This document shows, one piece after another, positions 1 to 11,700 of a stretch of DNA of 64,000 nucleotides; position 1 is the first letter of the stretch; each line of letters begins with the position of its first letter. A program made the position numbers and the translations under genes. The stretch covers positions 52,731 through 116,730 of the forward strand of contig WRAJ01000003.1 of the NCBI GenBank assembly GCA_009780245.1, written 5' to 3'. The stretch is from Turicibacter sp. (lineage in GTDB: Bacteria; Bacillota_I; Bacilli_A; MOL361; Turicibacteraceae). The notes under the pieces are model-generated. The model was not told where the DNA came from, did not search any database, and was given only the letters and a program-made list of their open reading frames with translations.

Positions 1-764
1 GTATTTGTTAAAATTTGTGGAATATCAAACATCTGCAAACCACCAATCATTGATGTGATCATCACATAAACTAAAATGGGATTGATCAGTGGCATCGTGA
101 TTTTCCAAAAAATATCTCTTGGTGATGCGCCATCAATTTCTGCTGCCTCAAACAGCGCTGGATCGATTCCCATCATTGCCGCCATTAGTAGAATAGTTGT
201 GTTACCAAACCACATAATAAAATTCATTAAACCTATAATCCCTCTTGCTCCCATAGTTGAGCTCAGAAAACGTACTGGTTCTTCCACAACATCCATCCGT
301 AAAAGGGTTGCATTGACAGGCCCAATCGTATCAAACAATTGGAACATTAACATCGAAAACGCAGCAGCCATGATAATATTTGGTAAGTATATGACCGTTT
401 TGAAAAATCCTTGCATTTTCAAGTTTAAACGTAGATCAGTGAACCACGCTGCAAGTAGTAGCGAAGCTGCAATCTGTGGCACAAATCCTAATAACCACAT
501 AATTAAGGTGTTAAGGAAGTATTGCCACAGGTTACTTGAGAAAAAGGAGCCGTCAGCACCGGTCAAAACCGCTACATAGTTATCAAGCCCTACATAATAC
601 GGCCCATGTTGATTTAACCCAATCATAAAACGCTCAAAGAAGCTATAATAAAAAGTCATTAATACCGGATAAAGAGTAAATATTGAAAATACAATAAAGA
701 ATGGAGCAATGAAAATATAGCCCCACTTTGCATAACTTACTCCTTTTGCTTTTATCTTTGCCAT
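1..764 (-). CDS. Sugar ABC transporter permease (MalF/UgpA type), 3' end outside window
   Basis: This is an integral membrane permease that would pass sugar or a related solute from the lipoprotein encoded just upstream into the cell. The frame opens at ATG 764 with a GAAAGGA ribosome binding site and runs off the window edge after about 254 codons. A first membrane segment lies near residues 14-36. The cytoplasmic EAA loop that docks to the ATPase is seen near residues 205-228 (EAAEIDGASPRDIFWKITMP). An N-terminal region of this kind is typical of the MalF/UgpA subfamily. It follows the binding protein gene across a hairpin, so it is probably co-transcribed. The partner permease and ATPase are not in the window. 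Substrate is unknown. Confidence 0.9.
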   Translation of the reverse strand, partial: MAKIKAKGVSYAKWGYIFIAPFFIVFSIFTLYPVLMTFYYSFFERFMIGLNQHGPYYVGLDNYVAVLTGADGSFFSSNLWQYFLNTLIMWLLGFVPQIAASLLLAAWFTDLRLNLKMQGFFKTVIYLPNIIMAAAFSMLMFQLFDTIGPVNATLLRMDVVEEPVRFLSSTMGARGIIGLMNFIMWFGNTTILLMAAMMGIDPALFEAAEIDGASPRDIFWKITMPLINPILVYVMITSMIGGLQMFDIPQILTN

Positions 765-809
765 TGGAATTTCAGTCCTTTCTTTTTAGAAAATTCATCC
801 TTTATTAGC

Positions 810-842
810 AAAACTGCTCCCTAGCCAATAGGAAGCAGTTTT
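810..842 (-). terminator. Intergenic hairpin between binding protein and permease
   Basis: Arms AAAACTGCT and AGCAGTTTT pair exactly, with further CC/GG pairing inside. The T-run is short, so this is probably a partial terminator or mRNA-stabilising hairpin that keeps the binding protein transcript more abundant than the permease transcript. That role is inferred. Confidence 0.5.
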
Positions 843-862
843 TACTATCCAAACTCCGATGA

Positions 863-2251
863 CTAAGGACGTCTTAAATGTGGATGGAATGTTGTTACCG
901 TCTCAAAGAAGTTATCTAAAGCTTCTTCGCGTGTTACGATACCTTCAAAGTAATCACCCCAAGCACCTTGGAATGCCGATGTAATCGCTTGATCAAATGC
1001 ACCTACGTGCGACATATCAATTGTTTCAACTGCATCTGCAAGTAAAGCAATGTGATTTTGTCCACCTAAGAATGCTGAACCAAAATCTGGATCGTTTGCA
1101 ACATCTTCTACCACGGCTGAGTTGTTAACAAAATCACCAAAGTTTTCCGATAACGTTCTTAAGTTGTCTTGATCAACTGTCATCTGACGCATGATGTCAG
1201 CAATTAATTCTTGGTGTGGTGAACCTGAATAAGCCATGATCCAAGTTCCGCCCCAGAAGAATCCTTCTGGTCCAGGAACAGCTGCCCAATCACCAAATGT
1301 ACCATTCCCAACTTCTTCTTCTCCACCGTCCGCTAATTGAACGTCAAGTGACTGATCACGCATAACAAAGCTGATTCCCCATGGTGCATGGAAATACCCG
1401 AATACTGGCGTTGTATCTCCAGGATTAACCCCTTGAGACCATTCACCTGACCAAAGTCCTACACCAACACCAGCAAATCCTTGATCAATAAATCGATAAG
1501 TTTGATCTACCCAAGACATCATGTGTGGATCAATAATGATTTCATTATCTTCATTTACCCACGGCTCAGTTACATTGTTAGAGAATGTACGATAAGTGTC
1601 TGCATAACCAGCAACCATACGAACACCCTGCTCATATAAAACGGCTGCCGATGCTTCAAATGTAGCCCAATCTTGCACGTATCCTTGAATGACATCTGGA
1701 TCATCTGTACCAAACACATCGTAAGCAATTGATCTTCTATAAATGAACAAACCTGGATTTGCTTCCCAAGATACACCGCGCAACGCACCATCTGGTCCTG
1801 TTGCAACGTCTAGCGTATACTGGAACATGTAAGATAGATCTGCATCTGTCAACCCTAAATCACGTACATCAGCAACTAAGTCACTTTCAGTAAACTGAGC
1901 AATGTAATCAACTTCTGCAACAAATAAATCTAATTCACCTGCTGGTAACATGCGAATTAATTCTTGCTGATAAACATTGTCATCGTTCGGTGCCCAAATC
2001 CAATTAATCGTTACGTTATCCGGAAGTACTACTACCTCTTCAAAACGCTGAACTACTTGATCGTTCCAATGAGCAAAGTTTAATACAATCTCATCGTCTC
2101 CAGTTTCTGGAGCATCAATTACTTCATCACCATTGTCATCACCGTTATCGTCTGCTGGTGTGTCATCTGAATCACCACAAGCAACTAAAATCAATGCAGC
2201 AAATAATATTGCCATAAACGCTAAACTTCTTTTCCAAAACTTTGAGTTCAT
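863..2251 (-). CDS. Extracellular solute-binding lipoprotein (family 1)
   Basis: This is a membrane-anchored substrate-binding protein that feeds the adjacent ABC permease. ATG 2251 is chosen because AAGGAG lies about 10 bases upstream; a longer frame to 2284 has no such site. A signal peptide of about 20 residues ends in the lipobox LVAC, followed by a strongly acidic linker (DSDDTPADDNGDDNGDE). The remaining roughly 400 residues have the length and layout of a family 1 binding protein, with many aromatic residues as in sugar binders. A good promoter precedes it (2339-2368), and the divergent GntR/UTRA gene next door is its likely regulator. The ligand cannot be read from sequence. Confidence 0.88.
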   Translation of the reverse strand: MNSKFWKRSLAFMAILFAALILVACGDSDDTPADDNGDDNGDEVIDAPETGDDEIVLNFAHWNDQVVQRFEEVVVLPDNVTINWIWAPNDDNVYQQELIRMLPAGELDLFVAEVDYIAQFTESDLVADVRDLGLTDADLSYMFQYTLDVATGPDGALRGVSWEANPGLFIYRRSIAYDVFGTDDPDVIQGYVQDWATFEASAAVLYEQGVRMVAGYADTYRTFSNNVTEPWVNEDNEIIIDPHMMSWVDQTYRFIDQGFAGVGVGLWSGEWSQGVNPGDTTPVFGYFHAPWGISFVMRDQSLDVQLADGGEEEVGNGTFGDWAAVPGPEGFFWGGTWIMAYSGSPHQELIADIMRQMTVDQDNLRTLSENFGDFVNNSAVVEDVANDPDFGSAFLGGQNHIALLADAVETIDMSHVGAFDQAITSAFQGAWGDYFEGIVTREEALDNFFETVTTFHPHLRRP

Positions 2252-2338
2252 AATGTATTCCTCCTTAAGATTATCAAAGGTCATTGGTCATTACCTTTTG
2301 ATGAGAGCAACGCACGATTTCTCGTTCGTTATGCTTTC

Positions 2339-2368
2339 ATGATAGCGCAGCGCAGAATCATAAGTCAA
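2339..2368 (-). promoter_or_regulatory. Promoter of the solute-binding protein gene
   Basis: On the minus strand TTGACT (2363-2368) and TATCAT (2339-2344) are separated by 18 bases, about 90 bases upstream of the start codon at 2251. Confidence 0.65.
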
Positions 2369-2398
2369 TATTTTTTAAAAATGTAAGTAACTTTCATT

Positions 2399-2418
2399 AA
2401 ATTGTTCGTGCACAATTT
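2399..2418. promoter_or_regulatory. Inverted repeat, candidate GntR operator
   Basis: AAATTGT (2399-2405) and ACAATTT (2412-2418) form a perfect inverted repeat with a 6-base spacer. It lies just upstream of the binding protein promoter and between two divergent genes. It is a reasonable operator or activator site for the GntR protein, but this assignment is inferred from position only. Confidence 0.4.
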
Positions 2419-2554
2419 TGGCTTTTTTGACTCATATTGTTTGTTTTAATGCATTTATTCGAAAGTGGCTCGATTTTATGTTTGACTTAATATTCACAAA
2501 ATGTATTTTGACCTTCAATTCCTCCATTATGTAATGACTAATGCACTTTCACGG

Positions 2555-2583
2555 TTGACAAATGAGTGAAAATCTATTATATT
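2555..2583 (+). promoter_or_regulatory. Promoter of the GntR regulator gene
   Basis: TTGACA (2555-2560) and TATATT (2578-2583) are separated by 17 bases, about 65 bases upstream of ATG 2650. The rest of the 2252-2649 intergenic region is AT-rich and shows no further gene. Confidence 0.6.
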
Positions 2584-2649
2584 ATTCTATATAACAGTAA
2601 TAAATCATTTTCATTCAACAAAGAGACACTACTTGGGAAGTGAATAAAC

Positions 2650-3360
2650 ATGAGCGCACCTTTACACAGAAAGATCGAACAAGATATCCGTGAGAAAATC
2701 AAAACTGGCGTTTACCCTCAAAACGAAACCATCCCTACCGAGATGGAGCTGTCTGAAATCTATGACGTTAGTCGTCCGACGGTTAGACAAGCTGTTCAAT
2801 CGCTTGTTAACGAAGGTTATTTAGAAAAGCGAAGAAAAAGAGGCACTATCGTCAAAAAGGCGAAGATCGAGCAAGAATTCACTCGCTACATCGAAAGCTT
2901 TGATTCAGAAATCTACCGAAAAGGGATGTTCCCGAAAACAAGGGTGCTGACGTTCACAAAAACAGAAGCTACCGAAGAGGTTGCTGAAAACTTAGAACTT
3001 AACCTTGGCGACCCGGTTTTCAAATTAACACGATTACGCTTTGCCGAGGATAAGCCTGTGGTTTTCGTCACTAGCTTTATTCCTTATTATTTGGTACCCG
3101 AGTTAGATCAGATCGATTTTTCAAGTAATTCGCTGTACGCTACCTTTCATGCCATGGGGCATCCGATTCAATCTGCTTCAAGGAAACTAGAAATCACACT
3201 TTGCGATGAAACGACCAGTTACTTGCTAGACATTCAAGAAAACGATCCTTTGTTTTACTTCCATACCAGAGGCCTCACGGCTAATCAAGTCCCGATCGAA
3301 TACTCCATTGCTAAATACCGCGGTGACATCAATTCCTTTGTCTTTGAGGTTTCCGTTTAA
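2650..3360 (+). CDS. GntR family transcriptional regulator with UTRA domain
   Basis: This is a cytoplasmic DNA-binding repressor of the HutC/TreR subfamily. The N-terminal winged helix (about residues 1-70) carries the typical motif around SRPTVRQAVQSLVNEGYLE followed by the basic wing. The UTRA effector domain fills about residues 95-230, and the full length of 236 aa is normal for the family. UTRA domains usually bind a sugar phosphate or small metabolite. The gene is divergent from the sugar-type binding protein and permease, so control of that transporter is likely. A strong terminator follows. Confidence 0.9.
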   Translation: MSAPLHRKIEQDIREKIKTGVYPQNETIPTEMELSEIYDVSRPTVRQAVQSLVNEGYLEKRRKRGTIVKKAKIEQEFTRYIESFDSEIYRKGMFPKTRVLTFTKTEATEEVAENLELNLGDPVFKLTRLRFAEDKPVVFVTSFIPYYLVPELDQIDFSSNSLYATFHAMGHPIQSASRKLEITLCDETTSYLLDIQENDPLFYFHTRGLTANQVPIEYSIAKYRGDINSFVFEVSV

Positions 3361-3370
3361 AACTTTCTTA

Positions 3371-3405
3371 AAAAGCCTGCTCATTCTAACATGAGACAGG
3401 CTTTT
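3371..3405 (+). terminator. Rho-independent terminator after the GntR gene
   Basis: AAAAGCCTG and CTCAT pair with ATGAG and CAGGCTTTT around a short loop, beginning about 10 bases after the stop codon. Confidence 0.75.
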
Positions 3406-3523
3406 AGTTTAGCTCTATAATGAAAATATCCTCTTTTCGTGAAAATTGCAATTTAAGGATAGTTTTACTCGTTTATACATGATCATACCGCTCAGAGCTA
3501 CTTTCTAAGCGATGGGTTGTTCC

Positions 3524-4900
3524 CTACTTCCTCACCAATCTAACCACCGACTCAACAGCCGATGTCTGCGGAAACATATCCACAGGCTGAACATAATCCA
3601 CTTTATACTGCCCACGCAGCTTACTCAAATTTTTAGCCAACGTCGACGGATTACAAGACACATAAATCAACACTCGCGGACGAACGTTCAAAATCAAATT
3701 CAGCATCTTCGTATCCAGCCCCGAGCGCGGTGGATCCACAATCATGACATTCGGCTTAAACCCGGCCTTCACCCACTTCGGCACAACGACACCCGCATCA
3801 CCGACATCGTAAAACACGTTATCCAAACCGTTCAATTTCGCATTCGCACGCGCATCTTCGATCGCATCGGCATTCGTATCAACGCCGCGCACCTCATAAG
3901 CGTCCTTCGCTAAAAATTGCCCAATCGTACCAACTCCGCAATAAGCATCAATGACACTCTCGTTCTTCGTTACCTTCGCCGCTTTTTTCACTTCGTTATA
4001 AAGCACCTGCGTCTGCTGCGAATTCAGCTGATAAAACGATTTTGCTGATAAGTTAAACTTCAAATGCCCCAACGTATCGCTAATCGTTTCCTTCCCGCGA
4101 ATCAACTTCGCATCACGACCAAATATCTCATGCCCATCACCCGAGTTAATCGACATAAAGACACTGCGCACATCCTTACATGCCTGCATCAACTCACGCG
4201 CCAAAGCTTCCATCTTCGGAAACGAATCGTTGGCCATGACAAACGTAATCTGCACTTCTTTCGAGACACGCGACTGACGCACCACTAAATGCCGAATTGT
4301 CCCCTTTTTCGACTTCGCATTATACGGGTACACACGGAAATCATCGAGTAACTCAACCGCATGGCGAATCACATGATTCACACCGTCGTAATGAATCGGA
4401 CAATTCTCGACTGGAATTAACCGGCGCGAATTGATCTCAAACAACCCAACCAACAATCCCTCATCATCCTGAGAAACCGGCATACTCGCTTTGTTCCGGT
4501 ACTGAAGCGGATTTTTCATGCCAATGGTCGCGCGTGTTATCTTTTCAAGAACCGGAATCGGCATGTTGGCATAACGTTCAATCGCATGCATCAACATACT
4601 GCGCTTCACCACGAGCTGCTCCTCATAAGACATGTGCTGCAACTGGCAGCCACCACATTTTCCGTACAAACCACATGCTGGCTTAACACGGTGCGGCGAT
4701 TTTTTCTTAATGCGCACGATCTCTGCCTCGGAGTACCCTTTAGCCACCTTGGTACATGTCGCAACAACTTCCTCATCCACCATCGCACCCGGAATAAAAA
4801 CGGCTTGACGCTTGTAATAACCAATGCCCTCCCCATTAATCCCAATGCGCTTGATCGTTACCAAAAATTCATCGTCTAACTTTAACGGACTAACTATCAT
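3524..4900 (-). CDS. rlmCD: 23S rRNA (uracil-5-)-methyltransferase, RlmCD/RumA type
   Basis: This SAM-dependent methylase forms m5U in 23S rRNA. The start is placed at ATG 4900 because AGAGGA lies 10 bases upstream; the alternative ATG at 4909 is almost in contact with that site. A TRAM RNA-binding domain covers about residues 1-66. Cysteines 76, 82, 85 and 167 match the four ligands of the [4Fe-4S] cluster (KPACGLYGKCGGC and VENCP). The methyltransferase domain ends with DPPRSGLD and the nucleophile in YVSCNPSTLA, near Cys416. Length of about 458 aa fits the family. Gram-positive members often modify both U747 and U1939; which sites this enzyme uses is not visible. Confidence 0.9.
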   Translation of the reverse strand: MIVSPLKLDDEFLVTIKRIGINGEGIGYYKRQAVFIPGAMVDEEVVATCTKVAKGYSEAEIVRIKKKSPHRVKPACGLYGKCGGCQLQHMSYEEQLVVKRSMLMHAIERYANMPIPVLEKITRATIGMKNPLQYRNKASMPVSQDDEGLLVGLFEINSRRLIPVENCPIHYDGVNHVIRHAVELLDDFRVYPYNAKSKKGTIRHLVVRQSRVSKEVQITFVMANDSFPKMEALARELMQACKDVRSVFMSINSGDGHEIFGRDAKLIRGKETISDTLGHLKFNLSAKSFYQLNSQQTQVLYNEVKKAAKVTKNESVIDAYCGVGTIGQFLAKDAYEVRGVDTNADAIEDARANAKLNGLDNVFYDVGDAGVVVPKWVKAGFKPNVMIVDPPRSGLDTKMLNLILNVRPRVLIYVSCNPSTLAKNLSKLRGQYKVDYVQPVDMFPQTSAVESVVRLVRK

Positions 4901-4952
4901 CTTATCCATTCCTCTACTTTCTTATTTTCGTTCTACTAATTACTAATGAATA

Positions 4953-6608
4953 CTATTTAAATTCTGCCCAAGGATTGTGATCAAAAACGTAAACGACCCA
5001 GCCCCCATAGAAATCATGCCTTTGCCCTTGTTGCAAAGCTGAACCCATTCTGTAATGCCCATAAGCCTCCTCCATATGGCTTACCGTTCCCACAAGAAAC
5101 ACCCTTTCCTCATTGTGAAAGAAGTCGTGATAAGCCACACCTTGGCGCAAAGGTTGACCCACCACACCGTGATTAGAGTGAAACGGAATCACCACTACCT
5201 CCCAATTAGAAACGCCAGTAATCGCAAGTCCTTGCCAAAACGCACCGTAACCTACCGTCAGATTTTCCGCGGCTAAAAAGTTAACAACCCTCTGCCTATC
5301 TGCCACTAAATTAGGATTCCGAGTTGCACCTAAAGTTGATACACTTAAAAGCGAGCCCACTATCGCAATCATTACCAAGCTTTCAGTAAAATGTTTTTGT
5401 AAATAAAAGTCGTCTTTATCGCCTTGGCGTGACGCTGATAAACGTTCCACCAAGTGATCCACAACAACGACAAACATCGCACCAATCAAAGCCGTTGCCG
5501 TGAAATTAAAACGTTCTCCCATTCCCATCGAAATGAGTGCCTGAGCTAAAGCAGAAAAAGCGACCGTCGCTGCCAATGTAGCAACCATATTTTTCTCTTC
5601 CTCATCTTTTTTCAGGTGCACATAAAGAAACACCAAGACAAAAATAAAACCAGCCCGTGCTACAAATAGCAACCCGTGCATCGAAAGCAAACTTCCACCG
5701 CCGACTAAACCAAGCGTATAAAATAGCGTTGTGATCGACTCAAAAATCCGTTCGATAAACAGGCCCGTGCTCACCAAGTTCAACCCAAACGTAAGACCGG
5801 CCTCTTCTAACTCCACCAGACCATGATCAATAAACATATTGACTAAAAACATGCCCATCACATTCAGCAAAGCAGCAACGGTAGCAAATTGGATTCCCGA
5901 CTTATTTGTTTGAACACCTTTACCACTGACGCGGCGCAAGACGAACAATAACTCAACAAAAATAAGTGGCGCATATAACGAAACAATCATCCTTGTTGAT
6001 TGAATCCCCTGCAAAAATGCTAGCACAAACGTGATTCCCCACAAAACTTTCTCACCTTTAAACGTGTCTTCTTCCTTGTATTTTGTCCGCAAATAAACAC
6101 CGATCGTCAAAAAGACAGTCGCCAAATGTGTCGACAACGTCCCATTGATAAACAAAATTGAAAAGACAGAGAAAATCGTATACCTTGAAAATAGCATCAA
6201 AAACACGATCGCACCTACGATGACCACAGAAAGGTTTCTTTTCTTAAAGCTTACCATGAAATAAAAGAGTGCAACATTGACGACCAACATCAACGAGACG
6301 GCGAGCGAATACGCGAGATGAACGTTCCTTGTTATCCAATAAAACAGGATAGCTGGCGTCGTGACATAAATAAATCTCATCTCATTAATGTGCGCCCATC
6401 CTCGTGGAAACAGACTGAAAGTCCGAGCAGCTTCTCTAATAAAAGCAAGGTCTGCCACAATATCAGAATGTAAGAAATCCCAGTAATAAGAAAAATTGAT
6501 ATAGATAGCATACCCCATAAACCCAACTAATATCAGAGACACAGCCGCAGCGAAAATCAGATTTTTTTGGTTTTTCAGTAAAAATTCAGTTGATTTACTA
6601 GATAGCAT
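4953..6608 (-). CDS. Polytopic membrane protein of unknown function, possibly GT-C-like
   Basis: I do not recognise this 551-aa protein. It has roughly a dozen hydrophobic segments across its first 420 residues, then a segment near 420-440 followed by a soluble tail of about 110 residues. After the first membrane helix comes an extracytoplasmic loop with an acidic SDIVADL motif and conserved-looking aromatics. That arrangement resembles the first loop of GT-C glycosyltransferases of the PMT/ArnT kind. It sits between the rRNA methylase and obg, 23 bases upstream of obg on the opposite side of transcription, so it may share the obg transcript. A glycosyltransferase role is only a suggestion. 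Confidence 0.6.
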   Translation of the reverse strand: MLSSKSTEFLLKNQKNLIFAAAVSLILVGFMGYAIYINFSYYWDFLHSDIVADLAFIREAARTFSLFPRGWAHINEMRFIYVTTPAILFYWITRNVHLAYSLAVSLMLVVNVALFYFMVSFKKRNLSVVIVGAIVFLMLFSRYTIFSVFSILFINGTLSTHLATVFLTIGVYLRTKYKEEDTFKGEKVLWGITFVLAFLQGIQSTRMIVSLYAPLIFVELLFVLRRVSGKGVQTNKSGIQFATVAALLNVMGMFLVNMFIDHGLVELEEAGLTFGLNLVSTGLFIERIFESITTLFYTLGLVGGGSLLSMHGLLFVARAGFIFVLVFLYVHLKKDEEEKNMVATLAATVAFSALAQALISMGMGERFNFTATALIGAMFVVVVDHLVERLSASRQGDKDDFYLQKHFTESLVMIAIVGSLLSVSTLGATRNPNLVADRQRVVNFLAAENLTVGYGAFWQGLAITGVSNWEVVVIPFHSNHGVVGQPLRQGVAYHDFFHNEERVFLVGTVSHMEEAYGHYRMGSALQQGQRHDFYGGWVVYVFDHNPWAEFK

Positions 6609-6631
6609 GAAACTCCGCTCCTTTAAACAGA

Positions 6632-8634
<2,003 letters not shown>

Positions 8635-8658
8635 AAATGGTGCCCTCCTTTCAAAAAT

Positions 8659-8683
8659 AAAGCCCCGAAAAAAACGGGGCTTT
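8659..8683 (-). terminator. Rho-independent terminator after the small lipoprotein gene
   Basis: AAAGCCCCG and CGGGGCTTT form a perfect 9-bp stem with a short A/T loop, 18 bases after the lipoprotein stop codon on the minus strand. Confidence 0.85.
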
Positions 8684-8700
8684 ACTATCATCGTCACTTA

Positions 8701-9153
8701 TTAGTCTTGTGAATCAAAGTACAGGTTTGCATACGCCTCAGCGAGTGAGTATTCAACATAGACACGGAACGTTTCCACATCTAATTCATCACGCGCATCA
8801 TTAGCCAGTAGGATGAAATGCACCATGAAGCCTTCTAACGTATCTTCAAGAAGTTCAGACATCTCTCCAGCCATCATCTCTTCCCTTATATCTTCTTCTA
8901 GACCATCAATTAACTCTAAAACGTGCTCATCCACAACTTCGATATTAATGGTAAAGTAGTAATCTGATCCAGCAACCACCGTCACTTCATTGTCCATCGC
9001 ACCCATATAAGAGAACATATCAACAATCTCTGCACCGTGCTCTTCTACATAAGCCTCAACTGCTTCATTTGAATGGTTGTCATCTCCACCACATGCAACC
9101 AAAACAAAAGCGAAAACAAAAGCAGTCATTAATAATGATAATTTCTTAAACAT
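8701..9153 (-). CDS. Small lipoprotein of unknown function
   Basis: This is a predicted membrane-anchored lipoprotein of about 150 aa. ATG 9153 fits the AGGAGG site best (7 bases); the adjacent ATG 9156 is also possible. A signal peptide (KKLSLLMTAFVFAFVLVAC) ends in the lipobox LVAC at Cys21-22, followed by GGDDNHSNEAVE. The mature part is strongly acidic and probably helical, with EEHGAEIVDMFS and a C-terminal YANLYFDSQD. It looks like the small Firmicutes lipoproteins annotated with DUF domains, but I cannot name the family. It is followed by its own terminator and sits between rpmA and the Fic gene. Confidence 0.8.
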   Translation of the reverse strand: MFKKLSLLMTAFVFAFVLVACGGDDNHSNEAVEAYVEEHGAEIVDMFSYMGAMDNEVTVVAGSDYYFTINIEVVDEHVLELIDGLEEDIREEMMAGEMSELLEDTLEGFMVHFILLANDARDELDVETFRVYVEYSLAEAYANLYFDSQD

Positions 9154-9193
9154 CATTTACCCTCCTTTTTTAAATAAGCCTCAATTCAAATGA

Positions 9194-9478
9194 TTATTCA
9201 GCAATTGCGTAAACTGAAACTTTTTTCTTGTCGCGTCCTAAACGCTCAAAACGAACAATTCCGTCTACCTTAGCAAATAAAGTATGGTCTTTGCCTATCC
9301 CTACGCCTTCACCTGGGTAGATTTTTGTTCCACGTTGACGGTAAATAATCATACCAGCTTTCGTTGGCTGTCCGTCTGCTCTTTTAGCACCAAGACGATT
9401 CGATTCTGAGTCGCGACCGTTTTTCGTCGAACCTACACCTTTTTTCGATGCGAAAAATTGTAAATTTAATTGTAACAT
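9194..9478 (-). CDS. rpmA: 50S ribosomal protein L27 (precursor with Prp-cleaved leader)
   Basis: L27 sits at the peptidyl transferase centre of the 50S subunit. Start ATG 9478 is preferred because GGAGG lies 8 bases upstream; ATG 9484 is only 2 bases from it. The protein begins [26 protein letters not shown] is the Firmicutes N-terminal extension removed by the protease Prp between Phe and Ala, which exposes the functional ASKKG end. The rest is typical L27, 94 aa in all. It forms an operon with prp and rplU. Confidence 0.97.
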   Translation of the reverse strand: MLQLNLQFFASKKGVGSTKNGRDSESNRLGAKRADGQPTKAGMIIYRQRGTKIYPGEGVGIGKDHTLFAKVDGIVRFERLGRDKKKVSVYAIAE

Positions 9479-9504
9479 CTTCATAACCTCCAAATCCACT
9501 ATTA

Positions 9505-9816
9505 TTAGACTTCCATAACAACCGATAAATATTCATCGTGTTCACGTTCAATTGTTTCAAGTGAAATCATTAGCCCGTAAATCAACGCATTCATATCTTC
9601 ATCAGCGTCAGTCGTATCCACACGTAAGTAACCGTCCGCTAGCTTAACGCGCTCTTCATCCAGACCAAGTCCGATCAAAGCGTTCGTCAACCCAAAGGCA
9701 ACCGCACTTACTCCCGCACAAACTAAATCCCTACCTGGCTCATCAGACATCGCGTGCCCTGAAATTTCATAAGCCACCACGTCTTCACCTGTATATTCAA
9801 ATTTAGCCGTTATCAT
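9505..9816 (-). CDS. prp: Ribosomal-processing cysteine protease Prp
   Basis: Prp cleaves the N-terminal extension of L27, an essential step shown in Staphylococcus aureus. The 103-aa protein has the catalytic pair His21 ([10 protein letters not shown]) and Cys33 ([11 protein letters not shown]) in the family spacing. It lies between rplU and rpmA, starting 2 bases after the rplU stop codon, so the three genes are translated from one message. The neighbouring L27 carries a matching cleavage motif. Confidence 0.95.
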   Translation of the reverse strand: MITAKFEYTGEDVVAYEISGHAMSDEPGRDLVCAGVSAVAFGLTNALIGLGLDEERVKLADGYLRVDTTDADEDMNALIYGLMISLETIEREHDEYLSVVMEV

Positions 9817-9818
9817 AA

Positions 9819-10127
9819 CTAAGCGTTAATTTCTTTAATAACTACTTTCGTATAAGGTTGTCTGTGACCTTGTTTTCTTTTATAACCTTTTTTAGCTTTA
9901 TACTTGAAAACAACGATCTTCGCTCCACGTCCGTGACGCTCAACCTCGCCTACAACTGTAGCACCTGCAACCAATGGCGTTCCGACTTTCGTGTCCTCTC
10001 CACCGATCATCACTACTTCATCAAATGTCACAGACTCGCCTGCTTCAACATTTAATTTTTCGATGTAAATCTCATCTCCTGCAGAAACTTGAATTTGTTT
10101 TCCGCCAGTTTTAATAATTGCGTACAT
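9819..10127 (-). CDS. rplU: 50S ribosomal protein L21
   Basis: L21 binds 23S rRNA in the large subunit. The 102-aa sequence starts [20 protein letters not shown] and ends with the family pattern [26 protein letters not shown] site precedes the ATG. It is the first gene of rplU-prp-rpmA, with its own promoter inside the end of glmM and a leader of about 120 bases. Confidence 0.97.
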   Translation of the reverse strand: MYAIIKTGGKQIQVSAGDEIYIEKLNVEAGESVTFDEVVMIGGEDTKVGTPLVAGATVVGEVERHGRGAKIVVFKYKAKKGYKRKQGHRQPYTKVVIKEINA

Positions 10128-10250
10128 ACCCGCACCTCCGTATAATTTGTGTTTCAGTCCTCAGACTCGCCGCATTAGGTAGCTTTTAAAGCATTTATAG
10201 ACCCAATTTCGTGCGGTTGTAGGCCAAACTTAACGAAAGGCACTAGCAAC
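10128..10250 (-). promoter_or_regulatory. 5' leader of rplU, probable L21 leader
   Basis: The transcript predicted from the promoter at 10257-10285 has about 120 untranslated bases before rplU. It is GC-richer than other spacers and contains blocks such as GCGGCGAGTCTGAGG close to the ribosome binding site. Firmicutes rplU operons commonly carry a structured L21 autoregulatory leader here. I identify it by position and general look only. Confidence 0.5.
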
Positions 10251-10256
10251 CTGACT

Positions 10257-10285
10257 ATTTTATCACTTTTGCCCTTACACGTCAA
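10257..10285 (-). promoter_or_regulatory. Promoter of rplU-prp-rpmA
   Basis: On the minus strand TTGACG (10280-10285) and TAAAAT (10257-10262) are separated by 17 bases. The -35 box overlaps the last codons of glmM. Confidence 0.75.
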
Positions 10286-11612
10286 CCTTTTTTGCAACTT
10301 CCACAATCTCAGTCACGTACTTTTGACATAGTTCATCCGTTTCAGCTTCAACCATGACACGCAACAGTTGCTCAGTACCAGATGCACGCACTAAGACGCG
10401 CCCGTTCCCAGCCATCTTTTCCTCAACTTCAGCAATCTTCGCTAATACTTCAGGATTCTTCTGAATCGCCACTTTGTCAATCACACGCATGTTCTGAAGT
10501 AGCTGTGGGAATTTCGGCATATCGGCAGCTAAATCAGCCAACGCTTTATCCGACTTCTTTATGACACTCGCTAACTGAATCGCACTTAACAAGCCATCGC
10601 CCGTCGAGGCATGTTCAAGCATAATAATATGACCCGACTGCTCTCCGCCTAGCGTGTATCCGTGCGCTAACATTTCTTCCAGTACGTAACGATCTCCCAC
10701 CTTCGTCGCAACTGATTTCAAATTCGCAGCCTCTACCGATTTATAAAAGCCCAAATTACTCATGACGGTCGACACAATAACACCATCTTTTAGTTTGCCT
10801 ACCGCATGCAAATGGCGCCCGAGAATAAACATGATATGATCCCCATCGACAATTTCACCTTTATTGTCAACCGCAATTAAACGATCTGCGTCACCATCAA
10901 AGGCGAAACCAAAATCAGCACCTTCTGCCGTTACCACTGCTTGGAGTGCCTCAGGATGCGTTGAACCAACGTTGTCGTTGATGTTTAGCCCATCTGGATT
11001 CGCACCGATTTCAACAATTTCTGCACCTAGATCGGAAAAGAGTTGACGCGCAAGCGCTGAAGCCGCACCGTGTCCTGGGTCCAAAGCGATTTTAAACCCT
11101 GATAAATCGTTATCGATCGTTGACTTAAGGAAATTCAAGTATTTCCCAGCACCCATTTTGAAACTTTCAACCGTTCCAATGGCACCACCAACTGGGCGTG
11201 GCAATTCATCTTCGGCATCAATCAACGCTTCAATTTCAAGCTCAATCGCGTCTTTTAACTTGTAGCCGTCACCTTGGAAAATTTTAATGCCGTTATCTTC
11301 TACTGGGTTGTGTGAAGCCGAAATCATGATGCCAGCTTGAACGTCTAAATTCTTTGTCAAATACGCAACACCTGGCGTTGAGATCACGCCTAATTTCATG
11401 ACACTCGCACCTGATGATACGAGTCCTGCAATGAGTGCACCTTCTAACATTTCGCCTGAAATACGTGTGTCTCGACCAATTAATACCTTTGGCTTGTCGT
11501 GCTCTTTCACTAAATTAGCACCTAAGACGCGCCCCAATTTCATTGTCAATTCAATGGTTAATTCTGTGTTCGCAACCCCTCTAATGCCATCTGTTCCAAA
11601 ATACTTACCCAT
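10275..11612 (-). CDS. glmM: Phosphoglucosamine mutase
   Basis: GlmM converts glucosamine-6-phosphate to glucosamine-1-phosphate for UDP-GlcNAc and peptidoglycan synthesis. Start ATG 11612 ([19 protein letters not shown]) has GGAGGTAAAG just upstream; the longer frame to 11633 is not needed. The phosphorylated active-site serine is in [15 protein letters not shown] near residue 100, the metal site is DGDADR, and RASGTE near the C-terminus binds phosphate. Length 445 aa is typical. The usual cdaA-ybbR neighbours are absent here. Confidence 0.97.
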   Translation of the reverse strand: MGKYFGTDGIRGVANTELTIELTMKLGRVLGANLVKEHDKPKVLIGRDTRISGEMLEGALIAGLVSSGASVMKLGVISTPGVAYLTKNLDVQAGIMISASHNPVEDNGIKIFQGDGYKLKDAIELEIEALIDAEDELPRPVGGAIGTVESFKMGAGKYLNFLKSTIDNDLSGFKIALDPGHGAASALARQLFSDLGAEIVEIGANPDGLNINDNVGSTHPEALQAVVTAEGADFGFAFDGDADRLIAVDNKGEIVDGDHIMFILGRHLHAVGKLKDGVIVSTVMSNLGFYKSVEAANLKSVATKVGDRYVLEEMLAHGYTLGGEQSGHIIMLEHASTGDGLLSAIQLASVIKKSDKALADLAADMPKFPQLLQNMRVIDKVAIQKNPEVLAKIAEVEEKMAGNGRVLVRASGTEQLLRVMVEAETDELCQKYVTEIVEVAKKVDV

Positions 11613-11700
11613 TTCTTTACCTCCTGCAATCAATTGCTTGTTTACTAAAACATCTATTTAGTATATCACATTAGTACGGCTACTTGCACCCTTTTGCTCA

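Noticed and set aside
76..579. Plus-strand open frame at the start of the window
   Set aside because: The minus strand encodes a clear ABC permease with an EAA loop over the same bases.
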